Of a stretch of 61,129 nucleotides of DNA, positions 7,058-16,110 are shown piece by piece. The notes below the pieces were generated by a model. That model was not told where the DNA came from. It ran no database searches and saw only the letters and a program-made list of their open reading frames with translations. Source of the DNA: Lampropedia hyalina DSM 16112 (GTDB taxonomy: Bacteria > Pseudomonadota > Gammaproteobacteria > Burkholderiales > Burkholderiaceae_C); NCBI RefSeq assembly GCF_900129055.1, contig NZ_FQUZ01000022.1, positions 1 through 61,129 on the forward strand, given 5' to 3'. Every line of letters begins with the position of its first letter. Within the stretch, counting starts at the first letter, position 1. The translations under genes and the position numbers were made by a program.

Positions 7058-8707
7058 GTGTTTCGACGTCTGACTTCCGTGCGGCTTCACCCGGTGCAAC
7101 TGACCTGGGTGGCCGCGCTGTTCTTCACCACCATCGGCAACTTTGTTCTGTGGCAAACGCTGTGGTCCAGGGTGGAGGTGAACGGCCTGCACAACCTGCT
7201 GTTTTTCATCAGCCTGCCGGTGTTCTTCTTCTGCCTTTTCAACCTACTGCTCACACCGGTACTGGCCTTGCCGTATCTGCGCAAACCGCTGCTGGCCTTG
7301 CTGGTGGTCATCAGTGCCAGTTGCAGCTATTTCATGCTGCACTACAACGTGCTGATTGACCGCAGCATGGTGCAGAACTTTTTCGAGACCAACCAGGCCG
7401 AATTTGCATCGTATTTCTCCATTCCCCTGCTGCTCACCATTCTGGCACTGGGCGTTCTGCCTGCGGCGGCAATGCTGTGCCTGCGCCAGCGAAACGATGG
7501 CAAGCCCATGCAGACGGTGCTGTGGTGGCTGGGCAATGTGCTGGTGACGCTGGCCGTGCTGGCTCTGGTGACCATGGTGTTCTACAAGGACTATGCCTCG
7601 CTGCTGCGCAACAACCGGCAGATCATGCACCAGATGCTGCCTTTCAACTTTGTGCGCAGCACCCACAGTTACCTCAAACGCCAGTATGGTGCGCAATCGC
7701 AGCCGTTGCGAACGGTGGCCGAAGATGCCACACGCCCTGCAACCGCTTCTTCCGGGCGACCCAAGCTGGTGGTGGCCGTGGTGGGAGAAACCGCGCGGGC
7801 GCAGAACTTCCAGCTCAACGGCTATGCACGCGCCACCAACCCGTACCTGTCGCAGCGCAATGACATCATCAGCTTTCAGAGCGTTTCATCCTGCGGCACC
7901 GCCACTGCCATTTCACTGCCCTGCATGTTCTCGCGCCTGACGCGCCCGGAATTTGACGATGTGCGTGCCGCCACCGAAGAAAACCTGCTCGACATCCTGC
8001 AACGCACCGGTGTGCACATACTCTGGCGCGACAACAACAACGGTGGCTGCAAGGGCGTATGCGAGCGCGTGCCCAGCGACGACATGCCCACCCTGAAGAT
8101 TGCCGGGCAATGCGTGAACAAGGACGGCACCTGCTATGACGATGTGCTGCTGCACCAGCTTGGCACACGCATTGATGCCATGCAGGGCGATGCCCTGATC
8201 GTGCTGCACCAGTTGGGCAGCCACGGGCCAACCTATTTCGAGCGTTACCCGGCAGCAGACAAGGTTTTCAGCCCCACCTGCGACAGCAACCAGATTCAGA
8301 AGTGCAGCAACGAGGAGCTGACCAACACTTACGACAACACCTTGGTCTATACCGACCGCATGCTCAGCCAAACCATTGACCTGCTGCAAGGCTATGCCGA
8401 ACAGCGTGACGTGGCCATGATCTATGTATCCGACCACGGCGAGTCGCTGGGCGAACGCGGCATGTACCTGCATGGCACACCCTACATCATCGCGCCCGAC
8501 GAACAAACACAGGTGCCCATGGTGATGTGGTTCTCGCCCGCCTTTGCGCAAAACACCCGCATCGATCTGGCGTGCCTGCACACCAACGCCCGCAGCAAAG
8601 ACTACAGCCACGACAACTTCTACCACTCCATGCTGGGCTTGTTTGGCGTAGAAACCAGCGTGTACCGACCGGGGCTGGATTTGTTTTCTGCCTGCCGTAC
8701 CCCATGA
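7058..8707 (+). CDS. eptA: Lipid A phosphoethanolamine transferase
   Basis: EptA transfers phosphoethanolamine from phosphatidylethanolamine to lipid A phosphates, which lowers the surface negative charge and gives polymyxin resistance. The 549-residue protein has about five N-terminal membrane helices and a periplasmic alkaline-phosphatase-fold domain. Metal and nucleophile positions are in place: Glu244 in VVGETAR, the nucleophile Thr in SCGTATAISLPC (281-283), and Asp459-His460 in SDHGES. Start: GTG at 7058 has TCTGGAGA spaced 6-9 nt upstream; a TTG at 7019 would add 13 residues without a good ribosome site. The paired cysteines in the soluble domain fit the disulfide-rich family. Confidence 0.94.
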   Translation: MFRRLTSVRLHPVQLTWVAALFFTTIGNFVLWQTLWSRVEVNGLHNLLFFISLPVFFFCLFNLLLTPVLALPYLRKPLLALLVVISASCSYFMLHYNVLIDRSMVQNFFETNQAEFASYFSIPLLLTILALGVLPAAAMLCLRQRNDGKPMQTVLWWLGNVLVTLAVLALVTMVFYKDYASLLRNNRQIMHQMLPFNFVRSTHSYLKRQYGAQSQPLRTVAEDATRPATASSGRPKLVVAVVGETARAQNFQLNGYARATNPYLSQRNDIISFQSVSSCGTATAISLPCMFSRLTRPEFDDVRAATEENLLDILQRTGVHILWRDNNNGGCKGVCERVPSDDMPTLKIAGQCVNKDGTCYDDVLLHQLGTRIDAMQGDALIVLHQLGSHGPTYFERYPAADKVFSPTCDSNQIQKCSNEELTNTYDNTLVYTDRMLSQTIDLLQGYAEQRDVAMIYVSDHGESLGERGMYLHGTPYIIAPDEQTQVPMVMWFSPAFAQNTRIDLACLHTNARSKDYSHDNFYHSMLGLFGVETSVYRPGLDLFSACRTP

Positions 8708-8709
8708 GA

Positions 8710-8727
8710 AGATCGTGAACAGGTTCT
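8710..8727. repeat. 18-bp stop-proximal palindrome, copy 1
   Basis: AGATCGTGAACAGGTTCT lies 3 nt after the eptA stop codon and, read on the other strand, directly after the folK stop codon. The same 18 bases follow the erpA stop (17022-17039), and a close palindromic relative follows the sbp stop (40558-40573). It is an imperfect palindrome, pairing at 6 of 9 positions. Confidence 0.6.
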
Positions 8728-9221
8728 TATAGGCTACCGCTGGCCGGACGGGGTTGATGGCAGGTGATCTGCTGGTGTGCCACGCTGGCCAGCAGGGCAT
8801 CCGGGGCATGTTGCGGGGCGATCTCATGCAGCGGCACCAGCACGAAGGCGCGTTCGGTCATGCGCGGATGGGGCACTTGCAGGCGCGGGTGGTCGATGCG
8901 TTCGTCGCCATAGAGCAGGATGTCCAGGTCGAGGGTGCGCGGGGCGTTCGGGTAGGGGCGGGTGCGTCCGGCGGCCAGTTCCAGGGCCTGAAGCTGGTCG
9001 AGCAGTTCCAGCGCAGGCAAGCCGGTGCAAATGTGCGCCACGGCATTCAGGTAGTCCGGGCCGTGGGAGTCGATGGGGGCCGTGCGGTACAGCGAGGAGG
9101 TTTGCAGCAGCCGGGTGTGTGGCAGTTGCCCCAGTGCGCTGATGGCTTGCAACAGGCTTTGCCGGGCATCTCCCAGATTGCCGCCCAGTGCGATCCAGGC
9201 ATCCACACAGCTCTGGCTCAT
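8727..9221 (-). CDS. folK: 2-amino-4-hydroxy-6-hydroxymethyldihydropteridine pyrophosphokinase
   Basis: FolK transfers pyrophosphate from ATP to 6-hydroxymethyl-7,8-dihydropterin in folate synthesis. The 164-residue product has the N-terminal IALGGNLGD, the RTAPIDSHGPDYLNAV region and the hallmark RTLDLDILLYGDERID. The ATG at 9221 overlaps the pcnB stop in an ATGA arrangement, which indicates translational coupling in the hda-side operon. Length matches the family (about 160). Confidence 0.96.
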   Translation of the reverse strand: MSQSCVDAWIALGGNLGDARQSLLQAISALGQLPHTRLLQTSSLYRTAPIDSHGPDYLNAVAHICTGLPALELLDQLQALELAAGRTRPYPNAPRTLDLDILLYGDERIDHPRLQVPHPRMTERAFVLVPLHEIAPQHAPDALLASVAHQQITCHQPRPASGSL

Positions 9222-10876
9222 GGTGTGCCTGTTGCGCTGGAATCGTCTGCGGCAGGAGCATCTTGGGGGGCTGCCGTGCCGCTTTCCCCTGAGCTGGCAT
9301 CGGCACTGCGCTTCCTGCGCCGACGGCGTTTCTTGGCGGGGGAGGCTGTGTCCGGCTCCAGGGCTGCTGCGTCGCCAGCCTCGTGGGCCGGAGCCGGAAT
9401 GTCGATGCCTGCTTCTGTCGGCATGGCCGGTGATTCTGTGGCGACCTTGGGTTTGCGCTTGCGGCTGCGGCTGGTTTTCAGGCTGCCGGGGGGCGTTTGC
9501 TCTTTGGCTTGCTGAAGCAGGTCGAACTGCGCGTCGGCATCGGCCTGGCTGAAGGTTTCCCACCATTGCACCAGTGCGGCATCCACTTCGCCCGCATGGC
9601 TGCGCAGGCGCAAAAAGTCCAGCCCGGCGCGAAAGCGTGGCTGCTGCACCAGACTGTGAGGTGCGCGGCCTGCCCGTTTCTCGAAGCGCGGCTGCATGGT
9701 CCAGATTTCGCGCATGTCGGCGGCCAGTCGGCCCCGGCCCGAGACATCGCCGACGCGCCGCTCAAAGGCTTCGTCGATGGCCTGTTGCAGCGCGGGGTGG
9801 GCCGGTTGGCCTTCGTCCTGATGCAGTCGCCAGAGTTCGCCGACATCCTGCCAGAGGATGCAGGCGAGCAGAAAGCTGGGGGCCACGGGCTTGCCTTCGG
9901 CCACACGGCGGTCGGTATCGGCCAGGGCCTGATGGATGAGAGGCTGATGCTCGCGCTCCACGGTCAGGTCCAGCAGCGGGTAGATGCCATGCTCCAGATG
10001 CAGCTTGCGCAACTGGGCAATGGAGGCCAGCGCGTGCCCGGTTTGCAGCAGCTTGAGCATTTCGTCGAACATGCGGCTGGGCGGAATGTCGGCAAGCAGC
10101 CCTTGCAGTTCCTTCAGCGGCTGGGCGGTGCGTGGCTCCAGCGCGAAGCCCAGCCGGTCGAGCTTGGCCACAAAGCGGATGGCGCGCAGAATGCGCACCG
10201 GGTCTTCGCGGTAGCGTGCGGCCGGTTCGCCGATCATGCGAATCTGGCGTTTTTGCGAGTCGGCAATGCCGTGGTGAAAGTCCACCACCACTTCGGTGAT
10301 GGGGTCGTAGTACATGGCATTGATGCTGAAGTCGCGCCGTGCGGCATCTTCGGGCAGGGTGCCCCAGACGTTGTCACGCAGCACGCGGCCGTTGGCATCG
10401 ACGGCGTGCTGCACGCCTTCCAGGGCCTTGCGGTTGGTTTTTTCGTTGCCGCTGACCTTGCTGGCGGCGGTGTTGTCCAGGAAGGCGCGGAATGTGGTGA
10501 CTTCGATGACCTCGTGCTCGCGCCCGCGCCCGAACACGACATGGACGATGCGGAAGCGTCGCCCGATGATGAAGGCGCGGCGAAACAGGGCCTTGACTTC
10601 TTCCGGCGTGGCATTGGTGGCCACATCGAAGTCCTTGGGGCGCAGGCCCAGCAGCAGATCGCGCACTGCGCCGCCGACGATGTAGGCTTCGTAGCCGTTG
10701 TCCTGCAAGGTGGAGACGACTTCCAGTGCGCGGCGATCCAGCAGTTCGCGGTCGATGCCGTGTACGCGCAGGGGTACGTCCTGGCGTTCGCCGAATGGGT
10801 TGGACGGGGGGCGGCTGCCGGCTGCCGCTGGGGATGCGACCTTGCCCAGCAGGCGGTGAATCATTGTTTTAATCAT
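9218..10876 (-). CDS. pcnB: Poly(A) polymerase I
   Basis: PcnB adds poly(A) tails to RNA 3' ends and promotes decay. The 552-residue protein has a class II nucleotidyltransferase head (YIVGGAVRDLLLG, then PKDFDVATNATPEEV with the catalytic Asp pair), the RRDFSINAMYYDP segment, and an RNA-binding domain with YREDPVRILRAIRF. The last 90 residues are a low-complexity Arg/Lys- and Ala-rich tail (including KKRRRRRKRS), which fits RNA binding and exceeds the E. coli enzyme. It overlaps the upstream HAD gene by 8 bp and folK by 4 bp. Confidence 0.96.
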   Translation of the reverse strand: MIKTMIHRLLGKVASPAAAGSRPPSNPFGERQDVPLRVHGIDRELLDRRALEVVSTLQDNGYEAYIVGGAVRDLLLGLRPKDFDVATNATPEEVKALFRRAFIIGRRFRIVHVVFGRGREHEVIEVTTFRAFLDNTAASKVSGNEKTNRKALEGVQHAVDANGRVLRDNVWGTLPEDAARRDFSINAMYYDPITEVVVDFHHGIADSQKRQIRMIGEPAARYREDPVRILRAIRFVAKLDRLGFALEPRTAQPLKELQGLLADIPPSRMFDEMLKLLQTGHALASIAQLRKLHLEHGIYPLLDLTVEREHQPLIHQALADTDRRVAEGKPVAPSFLLACILWQDVGELWRLHQDEGQPAHPALQQAIDEAFERRVGDVSGRGRLAADMREIWTMQPRFEKRAGRAPHSLVQQPRFRAGLDFLRLRSHAGEVDAALVQWWETFSQADADAQFDLLQQAKEQTPPGSLKTSRSRKRKPKVATESPAMPTEAGIDIPAPAHEAGDAAALEPDTASPAKKRRRRRKRSADASSGESGTAAPQDAPAADDSSATGTP

Positions 10877-11612
10877 GGGATTGGGGGGACTGGAACAGCT
10901 CCAGAACGCGCCAGCCCTGGCGCAGGGCGTGCTGGCGCAGGGTGTCGTCGGGGTTGGTGGCCACCGGCAGGTTCACTTGCGAGAGCAGTGGGATGTCGTT
11001 GTGCGAGTCGCTGTAGAAGGTGGTGAATACATCGCCCCAGTCCCAGCCGCGTGCCTGCAACCATTCGTTCATGCGCAGCACCTTGCCTTCGCGCGAGGAG
11101 GGGATGCCGTCGATGTGGCCGCTGTACCAGCCGGTGGGGTCGCGTTGCAGGTTCACGGCCAGCAGGTTTTCCACCCCCAGCCGACGGGCAATCGGGGTGG
11201 TGATGAAGGCATTGGTGGCGGTGATGATGACGATTTCGTCGCCTGCCCGGCGATGCTGCTCCAGCAGCTCCAGCGCGGCGGGCCGGATGGCCGGTTCGAT
11301 CACTTCCCGCATGAACTGCTGGTGGGCCAGTGCGCTGGCAGCTTCGCCCCGTGCGCGGATGGCTTCGGTGGCAAAGTGGATGTAGTCGTCCAGATTCAGG
11401 GTTCCGGCGCGGTATTGCGCCAGGAATTCGGCATTGCGGCGGGCGAATGCGTCGGCATCCACCCAGCCAAGGCGGCATATGAACTGCCCCCATTCGTAGT
11501 CCGAATCCAGTGGCAGCAGGGTGTGATCGAGGTCGAACAGGGCCAGCCGGGGGACAGGCTGGACATCGGACGGTGAGGGGGCAAGTGGGGCAGGAGAGGT
11601 CTGGGGCTGCAT
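10869..11612 (-). CDS. HAD-IB family hydrolase (SerB-like phosphatase)
   Basis: The 247-residue cytosolic protein has the HAD motif I ALFDLDHTLL (Asp27, Asp29), motif II within IVIITATNAF, a Lys in SSREGKVLRM and motif IV FYSDSHNDIPLL. This is the HAD-IB subfamily that includes phosphoserine phosphatase and related small-molecule phosphatases. The substrate is not known. The first 20 residues are Pro/Ser-rich and may not be translated, because no strong start signal separates the candidate ATGs. The gene lies between hda and pcnB. Confidence 0.88.
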   Translation of the reverse strand: MQPQTSPAPLAPSPSDVQPVPRLALFDLDHTLLPLDSDYEWGQFICRLGWVDADAFARRNAEFLAQYRAGTLNLDDYIHFATEAIRARGEAASALAHQQFMREVIEPAIRPAALELLEQHRRAGDEIVIITATNAFITTPIARRLGVENLLAVNLQRDPTGWYSGHIDGIPSSREGKVLRMNEWLQARGWDWGDVFTTFYSDSHNDIPLLSQVNLPVATNPDDTLRQHALRQGWRVLELFQSPQSHD

Positions 11613-11798
11613 GTGGAAGGATAGTGGGCGATGGTGGCCCTGACGGTTGGCTCTGGCAACATCCGGGTTCGGGGGCCAGAGCGTGCGGGCTAAATACCGG
11701 CATGATGCACTGGAGAATGCCGCACGGCTTCACATTCTCGCAAAAAAACGGCAGTCCAATACGGCCAATTCCGTGTTCTGCGCCCTATTGCGGCTGTG

Positions 11799-12539
11799 TC
11801 AGGGCATATCGTGCAGCATTTGCTTGAGCATGGGGACGCTGATGCCGCGCTGGGTGCGCAGTGCGTAGGCATCAAGGCGGGCCAGCAGTGTGGTGAGGTT
11901 GTTGAGGTCTCGGGCGAAGTGCGTCAGCAGATAGTGCGAGACTTCGTCGCTGAGGTGCAGGCCGCGCTCTCGCGCCTGGTGTTGCAGCACGCGCTTGCGG
12001 GCCTGGTCGTCCAGCGGGCGCAGTTCCCAGTTGAAGCCACCGATCAGGCGCGAGCGCAAGTCGGCGCGTACGGGCAGGGCGGCAGCGGGCATTTGGCCGG
12101 TCGCCACGATCCAGCGGGGATTGCCGCTGGCCGGGTGGGCGGCATTCACGAACCAGTTGAAGGCGATTTTCTGCTGGCGTTCGCTGTAGGTGTGGATGTC
12201 ATCGAACAGCACGGCCACCCAGTTTTCGTCGAATTCGATACCGGCCCGGGCGCGCCCCAGATGCCGGCCAGAGTCCATCCAGCCGGTGCGCAGGCCGTGG
12301 CTTTCCAGCAGCAGTGCAATGGATTGCAGCAGGTGGGTCTTGCCAGTGCCTTCGGTGCCCCAGAGATAACAGGGGATGAGTGGGTCGGATGCGGCGGGGG
12401 CGGTCGGGGGCAGGTCAATCAGGGTCTGGGCTGTTTTTTCCAGGAATGCCTTGGCCTCCGTGTTGCCCTCGGCGCAGAAATGGCTGAAATCCGGTTGTGG
12501 AGCCAATCCGATATTGAGGGCCAGTTGCTGTGAGGACAT
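11799..12539 (-). CDS. hda: DnaA regulatory inactivator Hda
   Basis: Hda works with the DNA-loaded beta clamp to stimulate ATP hydrolysis by DnaA after initiation. The 246-residue AAA+ protein starts MSSQQLALNIG; QLALNI at residues 5-10 is the clamp-binding motif, which sets the start at 12539 rather than the ATG seven codons upstream. It has Walker A GTEGTGKTHLL, Walker B VLFDDIHTY, an arginine-containing box 7 (DLRSRLIGGFNWEL) and the C-terminal lid. It is divergent from purM. Confidence 0.93.
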   Translation of the reverse strand: MSSQQLALNIGLAPQPDFSHFCAEGNTEAKAFLEKTAQTLIDLPPTAPAASDPLIPCYLWGTEGTGKTHLLQSIALLLESHGLRTGWMDSGRHLGRARAGIEFDENWVAVLFDDIHTYSERQQKIAFNWFVNAAHPASGNPRWIVATGQMPAAALPVRADLRSRLIGGFNWELRPLDDQARKRVLQHQARERGLHLSDEVSHYLLTHFARDLNNLTTLLARLDAYALRTQRGISVPMLKQMLHDMP

Positions 12540-12774
12540 GGAACAAAGGGGTGATTTCAAGTGCGCGGTCGGATTGAGACGGGTGGGCAGGCCCGCAGAA
12601 AATTCATGTCTCCAGAGGATTCGCCGCGCTTTTGCGTGCTTTCACGGGGGCAAGTGGCAGGCGTGTCACGACAGGCTTTAGAATCTGGCAATTCTATATG
12701 CCAGTGTGCGCCTGGGCAGGTTTTCAGGCACATTCGTGCATGATTTGATTACTTCCAAACGATTTCAGAAAAGC
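12540..12774. promoter_or_regulatory. Divergent hda / purM intergenic region with a palindrome
   Basis: This 235-bp region carries the 5' leaders of hda (minus) and purM (plus). CTGGCA (12685-12690) and TGCCAG (12699-12704) form an inverted repeat with an 8-bp AT-rich spacer, next to TAGAAT (12679-12684), which could be a -10 element for purM. It does not match the E. coli PurR box. An operator role is a guess. Confidence 0.35.
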
Positions 12775-13812
12775 ATGTCTTCCTCTCCCACCCCGATTAC
12801 CTACAAAGACGCAGGCGTTGATATTGATGCAGGCGACGCGCTGGTCGAACGCATCAAGCCACTGGCTCGCAAGACACTGCGCGATGGCGTGCTGGGAGGC
12901 ATTGGCGGTTTCGGCGCACTGTTCGAAGTGCCCAAACGCTACCAGGAGCCGGTGCTGGTCTCGGGCACGGACGGTGTGGGCACCAAGCTCAAACTGGCCT
13001 TTGAGTGGAACATGCACGATACCGTGGGCATCGATCTGGTGGCCATGAGCGTCAATGACGTGCTGGTGCAAGGGGCCGAGCCGCTGTTCTTCCTTGATTA
13101 CTTTGCCTGCGGCAAGCTGGACGTGGACACGGCCGCTGCGGTGGTGGGCGGCATTGCGCGCGGCTGTGAACTTTCCGGTTGCGCACTCATCGGGGGAGAA
13201 ACTGCCGAGATGCCCGGCATGTATCCCGATGGCGAATACGATCTGGCCGGCTTTGCCGTGGGAGTGGTGGAAAAAAGCCGCATCCTCACCGGCAAGGACA
13301 TTCAGGTGGGCGATGTGGTGCTGGGTCTGGCCAGCAGCGGCGTACACTCGAACGGCTTCTCGCTGGTACGCAAGTGCCTGACACGGGCGGGCAGCCAGAT
13401 TCCGGCCACGCTGGATGGCAAGCCCTTCCGCGAGACCATCATGGAGCCGACGCGCCTGTATGTGCGCAGCATCCTCAAGGCATTCGAGCAGCACCCCATC
13501 AAGGGATTGGCACACATCACCGGTGGCGGTTTGCTGGAAAACATTCCGCGCATCCTGCCCGATCATCTGGCCGCACACCTCCATGCCGATGCCTGGCCGC
13601 AGACCGAGCTGTTTGCCTGGCTGCAAGATACGGCAGGCATTGACGGCCACGAGATGAACCGCACGTTCAACAACGGCATTGGCATGGTGGTGGTGGTGGC
13701 CGCCGACCACGCGCAGGCGGTCGCAGACACCCTGCGGGCACAGGGCGAAACCGTCTATGCCTTGGGAGCCATTGCCGAAAAAGGCGACCAGAATGCCGTG
13801 CTGATCCGCTGA
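12775..13812 (+). CDS. purM: Phosphoribosylformylglycinamidine cyclo-ligase (AIR synthetase)
   Basis: PurM closes the imidazole ring in purine synthesis (FGAM plus ATP to AIR). The 345-residue product matches the family length and contains [43 protein letters not shown] and [16 protein letters not shown]. The ATG at 12775 gives [20 protein letters not shown], the normal start; a 23-codon upstream extension is not conserved in character. It is followed 115 bp later by the AI-2E-type membrane protein on the same strand. Confidence 0.96.
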   Translation: MSSSPTPITYKDAGVDIDAGDALVERIKPLARKTLRDGVLGGIGGFGALFEVPKRYQEPVLVSGTDGVGTKLKLAFEWNMHDTVGIDLVAMSVNDVLVQGAEPLFFLDYFACGKLDVDTAAAVVGGIARGCELSGCALIGGETAEMPGMYPDGEYDLAGFAVGVVEKSRILTGKDIQVGDVVLGLASSGVHSNGFSLVRKCLTRAGSQIPATLDGKPFRETIMEPTRLYVRSILKAFEQHPIKGLAHITGGGLLENIPRILPDHLAAHLHADAWPQTELFAWLQDTAGIDGHEMNRTFNNGIGMVVVVAADHAQAVADTLRAQGETVYALGAIAEKGDQNAVLIR

Positions 13813-13927
13813 ATGCCATGTCTGCCATGCAGTGCTTTCTGATTTCAGGCACAGTGATGGCAGACCTTGTGGCCATTTTGCGGGGCGGCCTTTGCTCCCG
13901 CTGTTTCTTCTTCCATTTCGCCGTCGC

Positions 13928-15004
13928 ATGACCGACACTGCTGCTCCCCGACCTTCAGGCCACGCGCAACGCGACAGCCATGTTCCCATGGCCGTGCGCA
14001 TTGCCAGTTTTGTGCTGATGGGTCTGGGGTTGCTGCTCATCATGCTGGTGGGAATCCTGCCGGGGCTGCTGGCCGCCTGTCTGGGATTTTTGCTGGTGCG
14101 GGGCATTCATACGCTGCTGGTGCATCTGTTGCTGCGCTTCTGGCATCACCCGCCTGCGCGTCTGATGCGCTGGTCGTCCAGCATTGCCAGCATTGTCGTG
14201 ATTCTGGCTCCGCTCGGGGTGCTGGCACTGGCATTCACCCACTACCGCAGCTACCTGATGACGGCCCCCCATCAGTTCTCGGAACTGACCGAGTATGTGG
14301 CGCGTACGATTTTGCAGTTTCGCCAGAATCTTCCCCCTGAACTGGCATCGATGCTCCCGGAAGGGGCCGAAGAAGTGCAGAAAAGCGTGGCCTACTACCT
14401 GCTGACCAAGGCGGGGGTTCTGGCCAATGCCGGGCGCATCTGGCTGTTGGGCTTTCTCTATGCTTATGTGGGCTTGCTGATCGGGGCCTTGGCGGCCAAT
14501 CGCAGTCGCAGCTATCGGCCCGCTCCATTGGTGGATGCACTGAAACTGCGCGCGCACCGTTTTGGCGAGGCATTCCGGCAAATCGTCACGGCCCAATTCT
14601 GGATTGCGAGTTTCAATACCTTGCTGACCGCCATTTTCCTGCTGGGCGTTCTGCCGTTGTTCGACCTGCAATTGCCTTACACGCCGGCATTGATTACGCT
14701 GACTTTTCTGGCGGGCCTGATTCCGATTGTTGGCAACCTGCTGTGCAATGTGGTCATCACCATTGTGGGGCTGTCGGTATCACCCATGACCGCCTTCGTG
14801 TGTCTGTCGTTTCTGGTGCTGATTCACAAGGCCGAATATTTCATCAACGCCAAGGTGGTCGGCCAGCGTACCCATATTGCCGTCTGGGAATTGCTGGCCA
14901 TCATGTTCATCAGCGAGGCGGTGTTCGGCCCAGCCGGACTGGTGGCCGCACCGCTGTTTTATGCTTATCTGAAGAAGGAACTGGAAGCGGCCTCGCTGGT
15001 ATAG
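13928..15004 (+). CDS. AI-2E family transporter / PerM-like membrane protein
   Basis: The 358-residue polytopic membrane protein is of the UPF0118 family, with two helices at the N-terminus, a soluble insert (about residues 105-170) and the conserved helical C-terminal core (AQFWIASFNTLLTAIFL ... GLIPIVGNLLCN ... VGPAGL-like FGPAGLVAAPLFYAYLK). Members have been linked to AI-2 export or ion antiport; the actual substrate is unknown here. The gene often follows purM in this group. The ATG at 13928 is chosen because upstream codons lack hydrophobic or conserved character. Confidence 0.85.
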   Translation: MTDTAAPRPSGHAQRDSHVPMAVRIASFVLMGLGLLLIMLVGILPGLLAACLGFLLVRGIHTLLVHLLLRFWHHPPARLMRWSSSIASIVVILAPLGVLALAFTHYRSYLMTAPHQFSELTEYVARTILQFRQNLPPELASMLPEGAEEVQKSVAYYLLTKAGVLANAGRIWLLGFLYAYVGLLIGALAANRSRSYRPAPLVDALKLRAHRFGEAFRQIVTAQFWIASFNTLLTAIFLLGVLPLFDLQLPYTPALITLTFLAGLIPIVGNLLCNVVITIVGLSVSPMTAFVCLSFLVLIHKAEYFINAKVVGQRTHIAVWELLAIMFISEAVFGPAGLVAAPLFYAYLKKELEAASLV

Positions 15005-15037
15005 GCGAATAGGCAAGGCACTGGAGCTTCTCGGGAT

Positions 15038-15919
15038 TCATGCTTCTGCCAGCAGGCGCAGCAGGTACTGGCCGTAGCCGTTTTTGGCCAAGGGCTTGGC
15101 GAGTTTTTCGAGTTGTGCGGCATCGATCAGCCGTTTGCGAAACGCAATTTCTTCCGGGCAGGCAATTTTCAGGCCCTGGCGTTTTTCCAGGGTGGCAATG
15201 AACTGGCCCGCATCCAACAGGCTTTCGTGGGTGCCGGTGTCCAGCCAGGCGTAGCCACGCTGCATGATCTTCACACCCAACTCACGCTGGCGCAGATAGT
15301 GGTCATTGACGGAGGTGATTTCCAGCTCCCCCCGCGCACTGGGCTTGATTTGTCGAGCAATTTCCACCACTTGGCTGTCATAGAAATACAGGCCCGTCAC
15401 GGCGTAGTTGCTCTGGGGAACGGCGGGCTTCTCTTCAATCGAAATGGCCGTTCCTTCCGGATCGAACGCCACCACGCCATAGCGTTCGGGGTCGTTCACA
15501 TGGTAGGCAAACACGGTGGCACCATGCGTCTGCGCATTGGCCTGGGCCAGCAGCCGCTCCAGATCGTGGCCGTAGAAAATGTTGTCGCCCAGCACCAGGG
15601 CACTGGGGGCACCATCCAGGAATTTTTCGCCAATCAGAAACGCCTGTGCCAAGCCATCGGGGCTGGGCTGGACGGCATACTGGAACGATAACCCCCATTG
15701 GCTGCCATCTCCCAGCAGTTGTTGAAAACGCGGGGTGTCCTGAGGGGTGCTGATGACGAGGATTTCGTCGATGCCCGCGAGCATCAGTGTGCTCAGCGGG
15801 TAATAGATCATGGGCTTGTCATAGACGGGCAGCAATTGCTTGCTGATGGCCAGGGTGGCCGGGTGCAGGCGTGTGCCGGAGCCGCCAGCCAGAATAATGC
15901 CTTTGCGTTTGCTTGTCAT
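15038..15919 (-). CDS. rfbA: Glucose-1-phosphate thymidylyltransferase
   Basis: RfbA/RmlA makes dTDP-glucose from dTTP and glucose-1-phosphate, the first step to dTDP-rhamnose and related sugars. The 293-residue protein has the nucleotide-binding start [16 protein letters not shown], then [21 protein letters not shown] and [11 protein letters not shown], all at usual positions. It stands alone: none of rfbB, rfbC or rfbD is beside it in this window, so the rest of the pathway must be encoded elsewhere. Confidence 0.95.
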   Translation of the reverse strand: MTSKRKGIILAGGSGTRLHPATLAISKQLLPVYDKPMIYYPLSTLMLAGIDEILVISTPQDTPRFQQLLGDGSQWGLSFQYAVQPSPDGLAQAFLIGEKFLDGAPSALVLGDNIFYGHDLERLLAQANAQTHGATVFAYHVNDPERYGVVAFDPEGTAISIEEKPAVPQSNYAVTGLYFYDSQVVEIARQIKPSARGELEITSVNDHYLRQRELGVKIMQRGYAWLDTGTHESLLDAGQFIATLEKRQGLKIACPEEIAFRKRLIDAAQLEKLAKPLAKNGYGQYLLRLLAEA

Positions 15920-16110
15920 GGGGAAGCTGCCACCGAATAAGTGGCTTGGAGATGTTGGGGGAATATCGCCACTGGATTGGCGAAACAGAATATCCTAAAA
16001 ATCAGGGCGATAAAAAAACTACCAAAGCGTTGATTGAATATGCCCTGGTAGTTTTTGATGAAAATATTTTGATTTTCTGCGCTGATTGGAAATAGAGGAT
16101 TTTCTGAATA
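15920..16110. other. AT-rich gap between rfbA and the GNAT gene
   Basis: A 191-bp stretch that is clearly AT-richer than the flanking genes, particularly 15960-16100. It is the upstream region of rfbA (minus strand). A 60-codon open frame on the plus strand crosses it but has no recognisable features. I see no RNA gene. Confidence 0.4.

Noticed and set aside
15913-16095. 60-codon frame in the rfbA upstream gap
   Set aside because: No ribosome site or similarity I recognise; overlaps the likely rfbA promoter.
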